From: Flavobacterium sp. GT3R68
GTDB taxonomy: Bacteria; Bacteroidota; Bacteroidia; Flavobacteriales; Flavobacteriaceae
DNA: 64,000 nt
Assembly (NCBI RefSeq): GCF_007109225.1
Contig: NZ_VJZK01000007.1
Span: 1 to 64,000, forward strand
Reading direction: 5' to 3'
The position numbers were made by a program, and so were the translations under genes. How positions within the stretch are numbered: the first letter of the stretch is position 1; each line of letters opens with the position of its first letter. The notes below the pieces were generated by a model. The model saw nothing but the letters and a program-made list of their open reading frames with translations. It did not search any database and was not told the DNA's origin. Positions 56,425-63,592 of the stretch are shown here, in pieces.

Positions 56425-57716
56425 TTTTCAATTGATTGCTGGTTATTATCCATTTCTTCCTGTTTTTCCGAAATATTCCGATAGGCATTTTCTACCATCA
56501 CAATTCCATCATCTACTACAACCCCTATTGCAAGAGCAATACCAGTTAATGACATAATATTGGATGAAATACCAAACGCCTGAAGTAGAATAAACCCGAC
56601 AGCAACGGATATTGGCAACTGTATAAGAATAATCAATGCACTTCTCCAATGAAAAAGAAAAAGGAGAATGACAATAGAGACTACAATCATTTCTTCGATT
56701 AAAGTTCCTTTAACAGATTCAATCGCTTGTTCTATTAGTTCGCTTCTATCATAGGAAGTTTTAAATGAAACATCTTCTGGCAGTCCTTTTTCGACTTCTT
56801 TCATTTTTTCTTTTACTGCTTTTATTACTTCATCAGCATTTTCACCATATCGCATGACTACAATTCCGCCTACGACTTCGCCTGTGCCATTTTCGTCAAA
56901 AATTCCCAAACGCAAATCGCCTCCCATTTGTACTGAACCAATGTCTTTTACTTTAACAGGAACAGCATTATAATTTTTAATAGCAATATCTTCGACATCC
57001 TTGATGTTTTTAATATAGCCTAATCCCCTTATAATATAGGACATATTGCTCATTTCAAATTTTCTGCCCCCAACATCATTGTTATTTGCCTTTACAGCAT
57101 TCATCACCTCCATCATGCTTACATTGTAGTATTGCATTTTTAAAGGATCTAACACCAACTGATATTGCTTTTCGAAACCTCCAAAGGAAGCTACTTCAGC
57201 CACACCAGGAACGGTTTGCAATGCAAATTTCACATACCAATCCTGTAGGGCACGTTGCTCTCCTAAGTCCATCCCGTTGGCTTCTAAATGATACCAAAAA
57301 ATATGTCCAACCCCCGTGCCATCGGGACCTAATGTTGGAACAATATTTTGAGGCAGCAATCGTTGGGCATAATTTAATCTTTCCAGTACACGGGTTCGTG
57401 CCCAATATATATCTACATCATCTTCAAAAATGATATAGACAAAACTCATCCCAAACATAGATGCCCCGCGTATATTTTTAATTTTTGGTATTCCTTGCAG
57501 GTTAGAAACTAAAGGATAAGTTACTTGGGCTTCTATAACCTGTGGACTTCTTCCCATCCATTCTGTAAAAACAATAACTTGATTTTCTGATAAATCAGGA
57601 ATTGCATCTATAGGATTTTGTTGTACACTATAAATACCCCAAGCAAATAAGCAGGCTGACACGAGAAGGACAACAAATCTATTTTTTAACGAGAAGGATA
57701 TTAATTTTTCTACCAT
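56421..57716 (-). CDS. cusA: CusA-type RND pump, N-terminal part (split gene)
   Basis: A 431-residue frame starting MVEKLISFSLKNRFVVLLVS, the usual CusA N-terminus. It includes TM1, the first periplasmic domain (NPIDAIPDLSENQVIVFTEW, GPDGTGVGHIFWYHLE, FGGFEKQYQ), TM2-TM4, and the proton-relay segment GVVVDDGIVMVENAYRN in TM4. It then stops in the cytoplasmic loop (NNQQSIEK-stop). The stop and the next start overlap as ATGA, so the two halves may be made by coupled translation or the gene may carry a frameshift. The upstream gap of 104 bases lacks a clear promoter. Confidence 0.85.
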   Translation of the reverse strand: MVEKLISFSLKNRFVVLLVSACLFAWGIYSVQQNPIDAIPDLSENQVIVFTEWMGRSPQVIEAQVTYPLVSNLQGIPKIKNIRGASMFGMSFVYIIFEDDVDIYWARTRVLERLNYAQRLLPQNIVPTLGPDGTGVGHIFWYHLEANGMDLGEQRALQDWYVKFALQTVPGVAEVASFGGFEKQYQLVLDPLKMQYYNVSMMEVMNAVKANNNDVGGRKFEMSNMSYIIRGLGYIKNIKDVEDIAIKNYNAVPVKVKDIGSVQMGGDLRLGIFDENGTGEVVGGIVVMRYGENADEVIKAVKEKMKEVEKGLPEDVSFKTSYDRSELIEQAIESVKGTLIEEMIVVSIVILLFLFHWRSALIILIQLPISVAVGFILLQAFGISSNIMSLTGIALAIGVVVDDGIVMVENAYRNISEKQEEMDNNQQSIEK

Positions 57717-57820
57717 AAGAGTTAAAATTAAGATTGCGCTTTTTGCTTAGTTTTTTTTTGAATTATTCCGATCCGGCAACTAAGGATTCATTTTCTGAAA
57801 GCCGTTGTAATGATTTAATA

Positions 57821-58495
57821 TTAATGTGCTGCTAACCAGCTTTCCAGTTCTTTAATATCCTTGTTTTGATCAGTAATCATTTTTTCAGTCATTGATTTAA
57901 ACTTTGCATTTTTGGCGTATTTTAAAATCGCCTGACCCATCATGATTCCATCTTGATGATGCTTTACCATGATAGTAGCAAAATCCTTATCAATTGAGCC
58001 TGTAGGTTCTGTCATTTTCATCATCGACTTCATATTGTCCATCATTGCTTTACCCAATCCTTGATCCTTGTCATCATAATTTTTGACACCGCCTTTTGAT
58101 TGTGACATTATGCCTTCCAATTCTTTAATTTCCATTTGTTGCTTTTCCGTCATTTTTTGAGCCATTTCTTTGAGCTTGGCATCAGTACCCGAATTAATTT
58201 CCGCAGCAGACATATCAATGGCGCCTTGATGATGCTCTTTCATTGAAGCAGCGAGGTCATAATCAGCATTGCCGGTTTTCTCCAGTTGATGCATTTTCTC
58301 CATCATTTTTTGCATAGATGCCATAATCGGGGATTCTCCAGATACAGCATCGGAATGATTCATGTCGTGACCTGTTTCACTGCTAACTGTATCGGTAACT
58401 GTTGTTTCCATTTCAGTTGTTTGTTCTGTCTTTTCTTTGCAGTTTGCCAGTAATAGTGCAGCTGCAGTACCTAATAAAATTGACTTGATTTTCAT
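57821..58495 (-). CDS. Exported DUF305 lipoprotein
   Basis: A 224-residue protein with a lipoprotein signal (SILLGTAAALLLANC, Cys19). After a linker rich in Thr/Glu and containing HDMNHSD, two DUF305-type helix pairs are seen: MKEHHQGAIDMSAAEI and MVKHHQDGIMMGQAIL. The His/Met-rich ferritin-like fold suggests metal binding in the periplasm. It sits 104 bases upstream of the CusA N-part. A vestigial cusA-like sequence lies in its own upstream gap. Confidence 0.85.
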   Translation of the reverse strand: MKIKSILLGTAAALLLANCKEKTEQTTEMETTVTDTVSSETGHDMNHSDAVSGESPIMASMQKMMEKMHQLEKTGNADYDLAASMKEHHQGAIDMSAAEINSGTDAKLKEMAQKMTEKQQMEIKELEGIMSQSKGGVKNYDDKDQGLGKAMMDNMKSMMKMTEPTGSIDKDFATIMVKHHQDGIMMGQAILKYAKNAKFKSMTEKMITDQNKDIKELESWLAAH

Positions 58496-58616
58496 AATGT
58501 TTAAATTAAATTTATAAAATGTACTTACTATATAATTGTGATTCCTGATCCCAACCCATATCGATATAATAGCGGGTGAGAGTGAAATTGCCGTCTCATA
58601 CCGCGTTCTGTAACTT

Positions 58617-58663
58617 TATTGCAAAAAAATATTCTTTAACGAAAATGATATTTAATTTTTCTA
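58617..58663 (-). pseudogene. Vestigial copy of the start of a cusA gene
   Basis: Read on the minus strand, 16 codons from an ATG give MVEKLNIIFVKEYFFA, closely matching the start of the intact CusA frame (MVEKLISFSLKNRF). At the DNA level about 45 bases align with a few substitutions and a one-base gap; the similarity then fades. It is about 0.9 kb upstream of the real gene, consistent with a past duplication or deletion in the island. Confidence 0.6.
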
Positions 58664-58672
58664 CCATAACAA

Positions 58673-59143
58673 TTAGTTTTCTAATGAAAGACTATATTTT
58701 GTTATATTAATCCAATTGATTACTTCCTTTTTTTGAGTAGGTGTTATTAATGCTTTTTTATGTAGTAACGTGTAGGAGGCTATGGGCATTTTACCCGATT
58801 CCATTTGTTTGATAATAGCTTCTAATTTGCTGCCTTGTTTTCGTTTAGAATATTTACCAAACTCACTAAAGTTTAAGTCCTTCTTTCCCTTTTTAATGTG
58901 ATTTTCCATGAAAATCCGTCCTGGTTGTATGTATGAATACCAAGGGTAATTAGTGTTATTACTGTGACAATCATAACAAGAAGTTCGCAAAATGGCCTGC
59001 ACATTCTGCGGGACATGATATACTTTTGTAAAATGTTCGGGTAAAACCTGCCCATCATCTAAATTACGGGCAGGTTGATATAACTGCATTAGCAAAAAAA
59101 CAATAAATCCTATTGTGACTATTATCCTGATTGCTTTTTTCAT
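58673..59143 (-). CDS. Haem-binding-domain exported protein
   Basis: A 156-residue protein with an N-terminal membrane segment (AIRIIVTIGFIVFLLMQLY). It has the haem motif CYDCHS (c-type CxxCH), followed by NTNYPWYSYIQPGR and a helical region ending INWINITKYS. This matches the small Bacteroidota haem-bd family (cytochrome-like, often associated with membrane oxidoreductases). The stop of the DUF3347 gene abuts its start (no intergenic base). A redox role in the copper periplasm is possible. Confidence 0.8.
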   Translation of the reverse strand: MKKAIRIIVTIGFIVFLLMQLYQPARNLDDGQVLPEHFTKVYHVPQNVQAILRTSCYDCHSNNTNYPWYSYIQPGRIFMENHIKKGKKDLNFSEFGKYSKRKQGSKLEAIIKQMESGKMPIASYTLLHKKALITPTQKKEVINWINITKYSLSLEN

Positions 59144-59899
59144 TTACAATTCTTTTTTCATTGACCCGCATTTAAGCATTTGTGAACCGTAATAAGGGTT
59201 TTTGATTTCTTTGGTTTCACTAATCCAAATTGCACCTTTATTATCATTATACATTGGGCAATAATCCTGATAAAGTTTTTGTTTTGTTCCAAAAGCTTTT
59301 ATTAAATCGTTAATATCTTTGCTCAACATGGCAAAGTGTTCTCTTTGGTGGTCAATTTTACCTGAGTTATCACCAATATGTTCGGCGTGTTCTTTGGCAT
59401 CATCGGCTATATCAAGATATTCTTTTTTCAATTTTGCATCTATTGAATTGGGTTTTACCTTATTAAAAGTTGCATATAATACTTTACCTGCGCTGGCTGC
59501 ACCCTTTGTATCGTCTTTTGTTAATGCGTTTTTTAATTTTAAATAATCAGAAATTATTTCATTTGTAGAGAATGTTGTTTGGGTAACGGATGCAGCTTCA
59601 TTATTGACTTCAACGGTTGTTGCATCATCGTGATTATGACTACCATCAGTATGATCATGAGCTGCTTCATTTTGTACAACTGGTTCTGTTAATTCCATCC
59701 CGCATTTAGGGCATTTGTCACCTTTGTGACCTGTTACTTCAGGATGCATAGGGCAAGCATATAGTTGCTCATCATCTTTACTTTGTTCTTTTATTGTCGC
59801 ATCTGTATTAGTATCATTTTGATTGGTTGTTTTATTATCCTTACAGGAAGTAAGTGAGAAAACTAAAACGATGATGCTGATTTTTGCTATATTTTTCAT
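59144..59899 (-). CDS. HMBD-DUF3347 exported lipoprotein
   Basis: A 251-residue protein. The signal peptide has Cys19 (VFSLTSC). An HMBD module (YACPMHPEV ... CPKCGMELTE, ~47-71) is followed by a His-rich linker (HDHTDGSHNHDDA). A DUF3347 domain fills the rest: YLKLKNALTKDDTKGAASAG at the start, YQDYCPMYNDNKGAIW and the closing NPYYGSQMLKCG motif. DUF3347 proteins accompany copper and heavy-metal efflux in Bacteroidota. It abuts the haem-bd gene. Confidence 0.88.
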   Translation of the reverse strand: MKNIAKISIIVLVFSLTSCKDNKTTNQNDTNTDATIKEQSKDDEQLYACPMHPEVTGHKGDKCPKCGMELTEPVVQNEAAHDHTDGSHNHDDATTVEVNNEAASVTQTTFSTNEIISDYLKLKNALTKDDTKGAASAGKVLYATFNKVKPNSIDAKLKKEYLDIADDAKEHAEHIGDNSGKIDHQREHFAMLSKDINDLIKAFGTKQKLYQDYCPMYNDNKGAIWISETKEIKNPYYGSQMLKCGSMKKEL

Positions 59900-59987
59900 G
59901 TTAATTTATTATTTAAATTTAATGATAATTGTTTAATTGTAAGTCAGTTATTGTTAATTTTTATAAAGTTCAATTGTTTTTCAAATT

Positions 59988-60794
59988 TTAAAACACATTG
60001 TAAAAATTATACTCCAATCGGAAGGTGAATCCATTGGGCGCGCTTCGATACATTGTGCTGTATAATTCGTGGCGGTACCCTAAATCCAAACGGGCTCTGC
60101 TAAACAAAATAAATTGCACTGACGGCGCAATGTCTAAATAAGATTTTCCGTTTTCATTGAGTCGTTGACCCAAAAACTCCAACATTAAATTGAAATTTGT
60201 TTGATCATACCCTGTATATTTTTTAGGTAACATCAGTTTTCCTACTGAGAGTGTGTAATTTATCGCACTATTTGATTGTTCATCAGGAAATCTATAACTC
60301 TCATTATTCATTGCCTGTTCAAAACTTAACGACGAACTAATTGCGACTTTGTGTAATAATTGCGTTCCGATAATACCTGCTTCAAAACCAGAGTTGTGTC
60401 CGACTGTTTCTATTTCTTCCTGATGAATGTCGGCATTATTGAAACTCACACGACCATAGGCAGCCATTCTGAAATGCTTTTTTACTTCATCATTATTCAA
60501 GAATTTGTATTGTGCATAAAAACCGCCTCCTTCATAAACTAAATTTTCGTTACGATTGCTAATGAAAGCCTGACCCTGGACCATTAGCTTACTTGAAATT
60601 CCGTATCGGATTTCCGGCATGAAATGAATATTGGTTCCACTTTCATACCTTTCCTTATAGAACGAAGACATTAACCGCGTACTCAAAACATTTGCAGGAA
60701 TATTACTTGCCGGCTCTGTAAAAACAAAAAGTTCCTGAGCATTCATCTGAAAACTTAAACATAAAAAGAAAACTAATTTTACTATTTTTTTCAT
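59988..60794 (-). CDS. Outer-membrane beta-barrel-like protein in the copper island
   Basis: A 268-residue protein with a signal peptide (MKKIVKLVFFLCLSFQMNAQ). Alternating strands (YGISSKLMVQGQAFISNRNEN, GGFYAQYKFLNNDE, RARLDLGYRHELYSTMY) end in an aromatic C-terminal strand FRLEYNFYNVF, typical of an outer-membrane barrel. The exact family was not recognised. Its start is 9 bases after the HMA gene, so co-expression is near certain. A metal-related outer-membrane function is inference. Confidence 0.7.
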   Translation of the reverse strand: MKKIVKLVFFLCLSFQMNAQELFVFTEPASNIPANVLSTRLMSSFYKERYESGTNIHFMPEIRYGISSKLMVQGQAFISNRNENLVYEGGGFYAQYKFLNNDEVKKHFRMAAYGRVSFNNADIHQEEIETVGHNSGFEAGIIGTQLLHKVAISSSLSFEQAMNNESYRFPDEQSNSAINYTLSVGKLMLPKKYTGYDQTNFNLMLEFLGQRLNENGKSYLDIAPSVQFILFSRARLDLGYRHELYSTMYRSAPNGFTFRLEYNFYNVF

Positions 60795-60803
60795 TCTTTA
60801 TGT

Positions 60804-61298
60804 TTAAAGCGTCACGTTATATACCCTCGTATTTGTTTCAGTACTCAATTTGTCTTTTACTTTTTTGAATTCCTTAGCGGATATAAAGTTTTTATTGAGT
60901 AATTTAAATTCGACATCGCCATTAAGCGTTTTCTCTTTTACATTGACAAAGTGAAACGTTTTCCCCTGAACCGCTGTGTGTGCAGCATTTTTGATATTCA
61001 AATTATCGACATTCATTGTAAAAGTTAATTTAGATACTGAAAAACCTGCTTTTTCGACTGCTTTTTGCAAAGCATCTAATTCTACATTCTGACCTTCTTT
61101 AAACGTTACTTTAAACGTGGAGGTTTCTACATCACTTTCTATATTCTCAATAAATGCCACTGTTTTTAATGATTTTAACACCGCAATACTACACATGCTA
61201 CACGTTAAGCCACTAGCCTGAATATTTGCTTTCTTTATTTGGGCTGTTCCTAAAAAGGGGATTAATGCTACTGCCAGCATCATAATTAACTTTTTCAT
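60804..61298 (-). CDS. Exported HMA-domain (copper chaperone-like) protein
   Basis: A 164-residue protein with a signal peptide (MKKLIMMLAVALIPFLGTAQ). It has one heavy-metal-associated domain with ASGLTCSMCSIAVLKSL (CxxC at 33-36). After residue ~90 a second, less certain strand-rich region (LNIKNAAHTAVQGKTFHFVNV) follows. It is probably a periplasmic metal-binding protein that works with the barrel encoded 9 bases downstream. Confidence 0.82.
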   Translation of the reverse strand: MKKLIMMLAVALIPFLGTAQIKKANIQASGLTCSMCSIAVLKSLKTVAFIENIESDVETSTFKVTFKEGQNVELDALQKAVEKAGFSVSKLTFTMNVDNLNIKNAAHTAVQGKTFHFVNVKEKTLNGDVEFKLLNKNFISAKEFKKVKDKLSTETNTRVYNVTL

Positions 61299-61355
61299 AT
61301 TTTATTTTTTTAAACCTGACGAGTTTCAGTAACACGCCAGGCAGAATGGTGCTTG

Positions 61356-62216
61356 TTATTTTATTGTTTCTACCGTTTTACCACAACTCAACATTTGTGA
61401 ACCGTAATATGGATTTTTAATTGTATTTTCTTTGCTTAACCAATTGGCTCCTTTACCGCCATTTGCCATTGGGCAAAACTGATAATAGGTTGGTGTTTCT
61501 GTCTTTGATACTTTTAAAAGCTCGTACATGTTTTTTGATAAAGTCATAAATTGATTTCTTTGGAGTTTTACGTCCTGAGTATCTGAAATATGCTCGGCAT
61601 CTTCTTTTACCTCATTCAATACTTTCATCCAAACCATGTGAACATCCATTTTCAATGTTTCCATTTTTACGGCATTGATTGCCGAAAGCAGTTCTTTAGA
61701 ATTTATTGAAGCCGTTTTACCATCTGATTTAACTAAGGCATCTTTTAGTAAAAAGTAATTATCAAAGACTGGCTTCAGTTGGTTTACTTCCTGTTTTTCA
61801 TTTGTTGCTGCAATAAGCTTCGCCTCGTTGCTATCGCTTGGGTCTGCTTTAGTTTCGGTTTTTACGGCAACTTTGGCCTCTCTATCATATTGGCAGCAGC
61901 CATGAAGATTGTTATATACATCATCCGGTGCAAGAAATTTTTCGCTATCATAACCCGCCAGCGCGATGCGTTTCAATATTTCGTCCTGATTGGTTTTTTT
62001 TGTATCATAAGTCAGGGTAGCCATACCGGTATCTTGATTCCAATCTACTTTAGCAATTTTGTTTATGCTACCTGCTTTTTCTATTGTAGTCTCGCACATT
62101 CCGCAGTTTCCAAATACTTTTACTGTTTCTGTTTTTGCGTTTTTAATTTGCGCATTGATTGTAATTGATAGCAATACAAAAGTTACTATCATTATTTTTT
62201 TAAATGAATTTTTCAT
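61356..62216 (-). CDS. Exported HMA-DUF3347 protein
   Basis: A 286-residue protein. The signal peptide (KIMIVTFVLLSITINAQ) is followed by an HMA-type domain with a CxxC motif (FGNCGMCETTIEKAG, ~35-49), then a linker containing GCCQYD, then DUF3347: the segment FDNYFLLKDALVKSDG and the C-terminal YYQFCPMANGGKGANWLS with the closing NPYYGSQMLSCG. The domain order differs from the 59.1-kb protein, which has HMBD instead of HMA. It is separated from the HMA gene by 57 bases. The upstream gap holds an 11-bp inverted repeat. Confidence 0.88.
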   Translation of the reverse strand: MKNSFKKIMIVTFVLLSITINAQIKNAKTETVKVFGNCGMCETTIEKAGSINKIAKVDWNQDTGMATLTYDTKKTNQDEILKRIALAGYDSEKFLAPDDVYNNLHGCCQYDREAKVAVKTETKADPSDSNEAKLIAATNEKQEVNQLKPVFDNYFLLKDALVKSDGKTASINSKELLSAINAVKMETLKMDVHMVWMKVLNEVKEDAEHISDTQDVKLQRNQFMTLSKNMYELLKVSKTETPTYYQFCPMANGGKGANWLSKENTIKNPYYGSQMLSCGKTVETIK

Positions 62217-62277
62217 CTTTTAATAATGTTGTAATCAAAGATTTCTCTGATTTATTGATAAAATAAAATTGGTTAAA

Positions 62278-62348
62278 CAAACAGTTTAGGGAATAGAAAT
62301 ATATTTAGCTACACTTAAAAAGTATAGAAATTTTTCATAAACTGTTTG
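62278..62348. promoter_or_regulatory. 11-bp inverted repeat upstream of the HMA-DUF3347 gene
   Basis: CAAACAGTTTA (62278-62288) and TAAACTGTTTG (62338-62348) are perfect inverted copies with a 49-base spacer. They lie 62-132 bases before the ATG at 62216. The AACTGTTT core also occurs upstream of the copper ATPase (50247-50254). This may be a regulator binding region; no binding evidence is available. Confidence 0.4.
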
Positions 62349-62405
62349 GAAATTTATAGCTCATAGCTATGGATTTGACACACTTATGGCTGTCAAAAAA
62401 GGGAT

Positions 62406-62771
62406 TTAGCTTATTTTTGGTATAAGCCAAAGAGAATAGAAACCAGAAGATATAAAGGTTTCTGAATTATAAAATTTTTGTTTTTCGGAAATGAAATCTA
62501 TACTATTATTAATATGGATTTCACCATAAAAATTTAAAACAGTAATTATAGATGATGGGCACCCACATTTGGAATGTCCACATTTACCACCGCACTCTTT
62601 TCCTGAATTATCTTTTTTATCGCAACAAGACTTTTTTTCTGATTTAGAAGTAGATTCTTTTTTGCAACAGGATTTTTCTGTTGTAATACTTTTTTTTTCA
62701 CATGCCACAGCATTATCCGGTACCAGGAAGATACCAAGAATAATGATTACTATTATGTGAAATCTGTTCAT
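62406..62771 (-). CDS. Exported Cys-rich protein at the head of the copper island
   Basis: A 121-residue protein with a signal peptide (IIVIIILGIFLVPDNAVAC). A Cys/Lys-rich segment follows (SCCKKES, SCCDKKD, GGKCGHSKCGCPS). The C-terminal region is hydrophobic and aromatic, ending GFYSLWLIPKIS. Similar small exported proteins precede metal-efflux genes in Bacteroidota; the Cys cluster suggests metal binding. The ATG fits the promoter, which lies 19-49 bases upstream. Confidence 0.75.
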   Translation of the reverse strand: MNRFHIIVIIILGIFLVPDNAVACEKKSITTEKSCCKKESTSKSEKKSCCDKKDNSGKECGGKCGHSKCGCPSSIITVLNFYGEIHINNSIDFISEKQKFYNSETFISSGFYSLWLIPKIS

Positions 62772-62789
62772 CTTAATTATTTAACAAAT

Positions 62790-62820
62790 CAAAATTAGCT
62801 AATATTTATCGAACAATCAA
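62790..62820 (-). promoter_or_regulatory. Copper-island promoter: TTG-N20-TAATTTTG
   Basis: TAATTTTG (62790-62797) exactly matches TAnnTTTG. A TTG (62818-62820 on the minus strand) lies 20 bases further upstream, inside the normal 17-23 range. This is the best complete promoter seen in the window, 19 bases before the ATG of the Cys-rich gene. Confidence 0.65.
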
Positions 62821-62828
62821 TAAATATT
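62801..62828. promoter_or_regulatory. 9-bp inverted repeat overlapping the copper-island promoter
   Basis: AATATTTAT (62801-62809) and ATAAATATT (62820-62828) are perfect inverted copies with a 10-base spacer. They cover the space between the -7 and -33 elements and reach the -33. The position fits an operator, but A/T-rich palindromes also arise by chance. Confidence 0.4.
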
Positions 62829-62856
62829 TGTTAAAGCTAAATTTACCGGAATAAAA

Positions 62857-62967
62857 ATGAAAACCTTAACGCTTCCCAGTAGTACTGTTCGACACTCTCA
62901 AGAAAATATATTTGCTAAACAGAATGACATCGCTGTTTACTTAAAGGAACTGCTTTATAAAAAATGA
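62857..62967 (+). CDS. Short ORF of 36 residues, unknown
   Basis: An ATG-started frame reads MKTLTLPSSTVRHSQE and continues to a Lys-rich end (KELLYKK-stop). It sits in the 240-bp gap between the copper island and the DinB-like gene, on the opposite strand to both. The composition looks coding (balanced, few rare residues), but there is no recognised domain or clear promoter. It may be a small protein or the remnant of a longer gene; the same frame after the stop stays open (TVGWNTIESFKKQ). Confidence 0.3.
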   Translation: MKTLTLPSSTVRHSQENIFAKQNDIAVYLKELLYKK

Positions 62968-63011
62968 ACAGTGGGATGGAATACTATTGAATCATTTAAA
63001 AAGCAACGAAA

Positions 63012-63485
63012 TCACATTTTAGCTTTAAAATTTTCTATTTGTAATCTGTGTCGTAAAACATGAACAATTGCATGCTCCATCATTTGTTCAATATCGTATA
63101 CCTGTTCCCAAGAAGTTTTTATTTTTTCAGATTCCTTGAACCTCTCGAGCTCTTTATCAGAAATTGTATGAAATGTTTCATGAGTAAATTTTAAAACATT
63201 ATTTAAATCTGTTAAATATTCAGAAATAGATCCGCGGTTCGTTTTTTCAGGACATAATACATTTTCATTTCTCAAATTCCGAATATAAACACAATATGAA
63301 TATCCAGAACGCACAACATGGGAAAGAACAGTTTGAATTGATTGGCAATCCGGATTATCAGTTTTGGTATCAACTATAAAGGTCAAGTCCTCAACAGAAA
63401 TATTTTGGATTGCATGCTGTAATTCGAGGATTGCTTTTTTATATTCTGACAGTAACGCATGGACAGCATTTTTATTCGTAATCAT
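63012..63485 (-). CDS. DinB-like four-helix-bundle protein
   Basis: A 157-residue protein of the DinB/YfiT superfamily. The helices carry His at the metal positions: VLSHVVRSGYSYCVYI near residue 50 and MMEHAIVHVLRHRLQIE near the C-terminus. Family members bind a divalent metal and include thiol S-transferases and uncharacterised stress-induced proteins. It lies outside the copper island and has no obvious operon partner. Confidence 0.78.
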   Translation of the reverse strand: MITNKNAVHALLSEYKKAILELQHAIQNISVEDLTFIVDTKTDNPDCQSIQTVLSHVVRSGYSYCVYIRNLRNENVLCPEKTNRGSISEYLTDLNNVLKFTHETFHTISDKELERFKESEKIKTSWEQVYDIEQMMEHAIVHVLRHRLQIENFKAKM

Positions 63486-63592
63486 TAAATAAGTATGTTT
63501 ATTAAATTGTTTAAAATTGATGTTGGCAATAGTATTTATTTCTTTAAATCCTTTACAACACTATATTCAATAAGTTTTTCAGCATATGAATA

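Noticed and set aside
55133..56557. Three plus-strand frames of about 150 codons opposite cusA
   Set aside because: They are antisense to the two RND pump frames, whose motifs are unambiguous on the minus strand.
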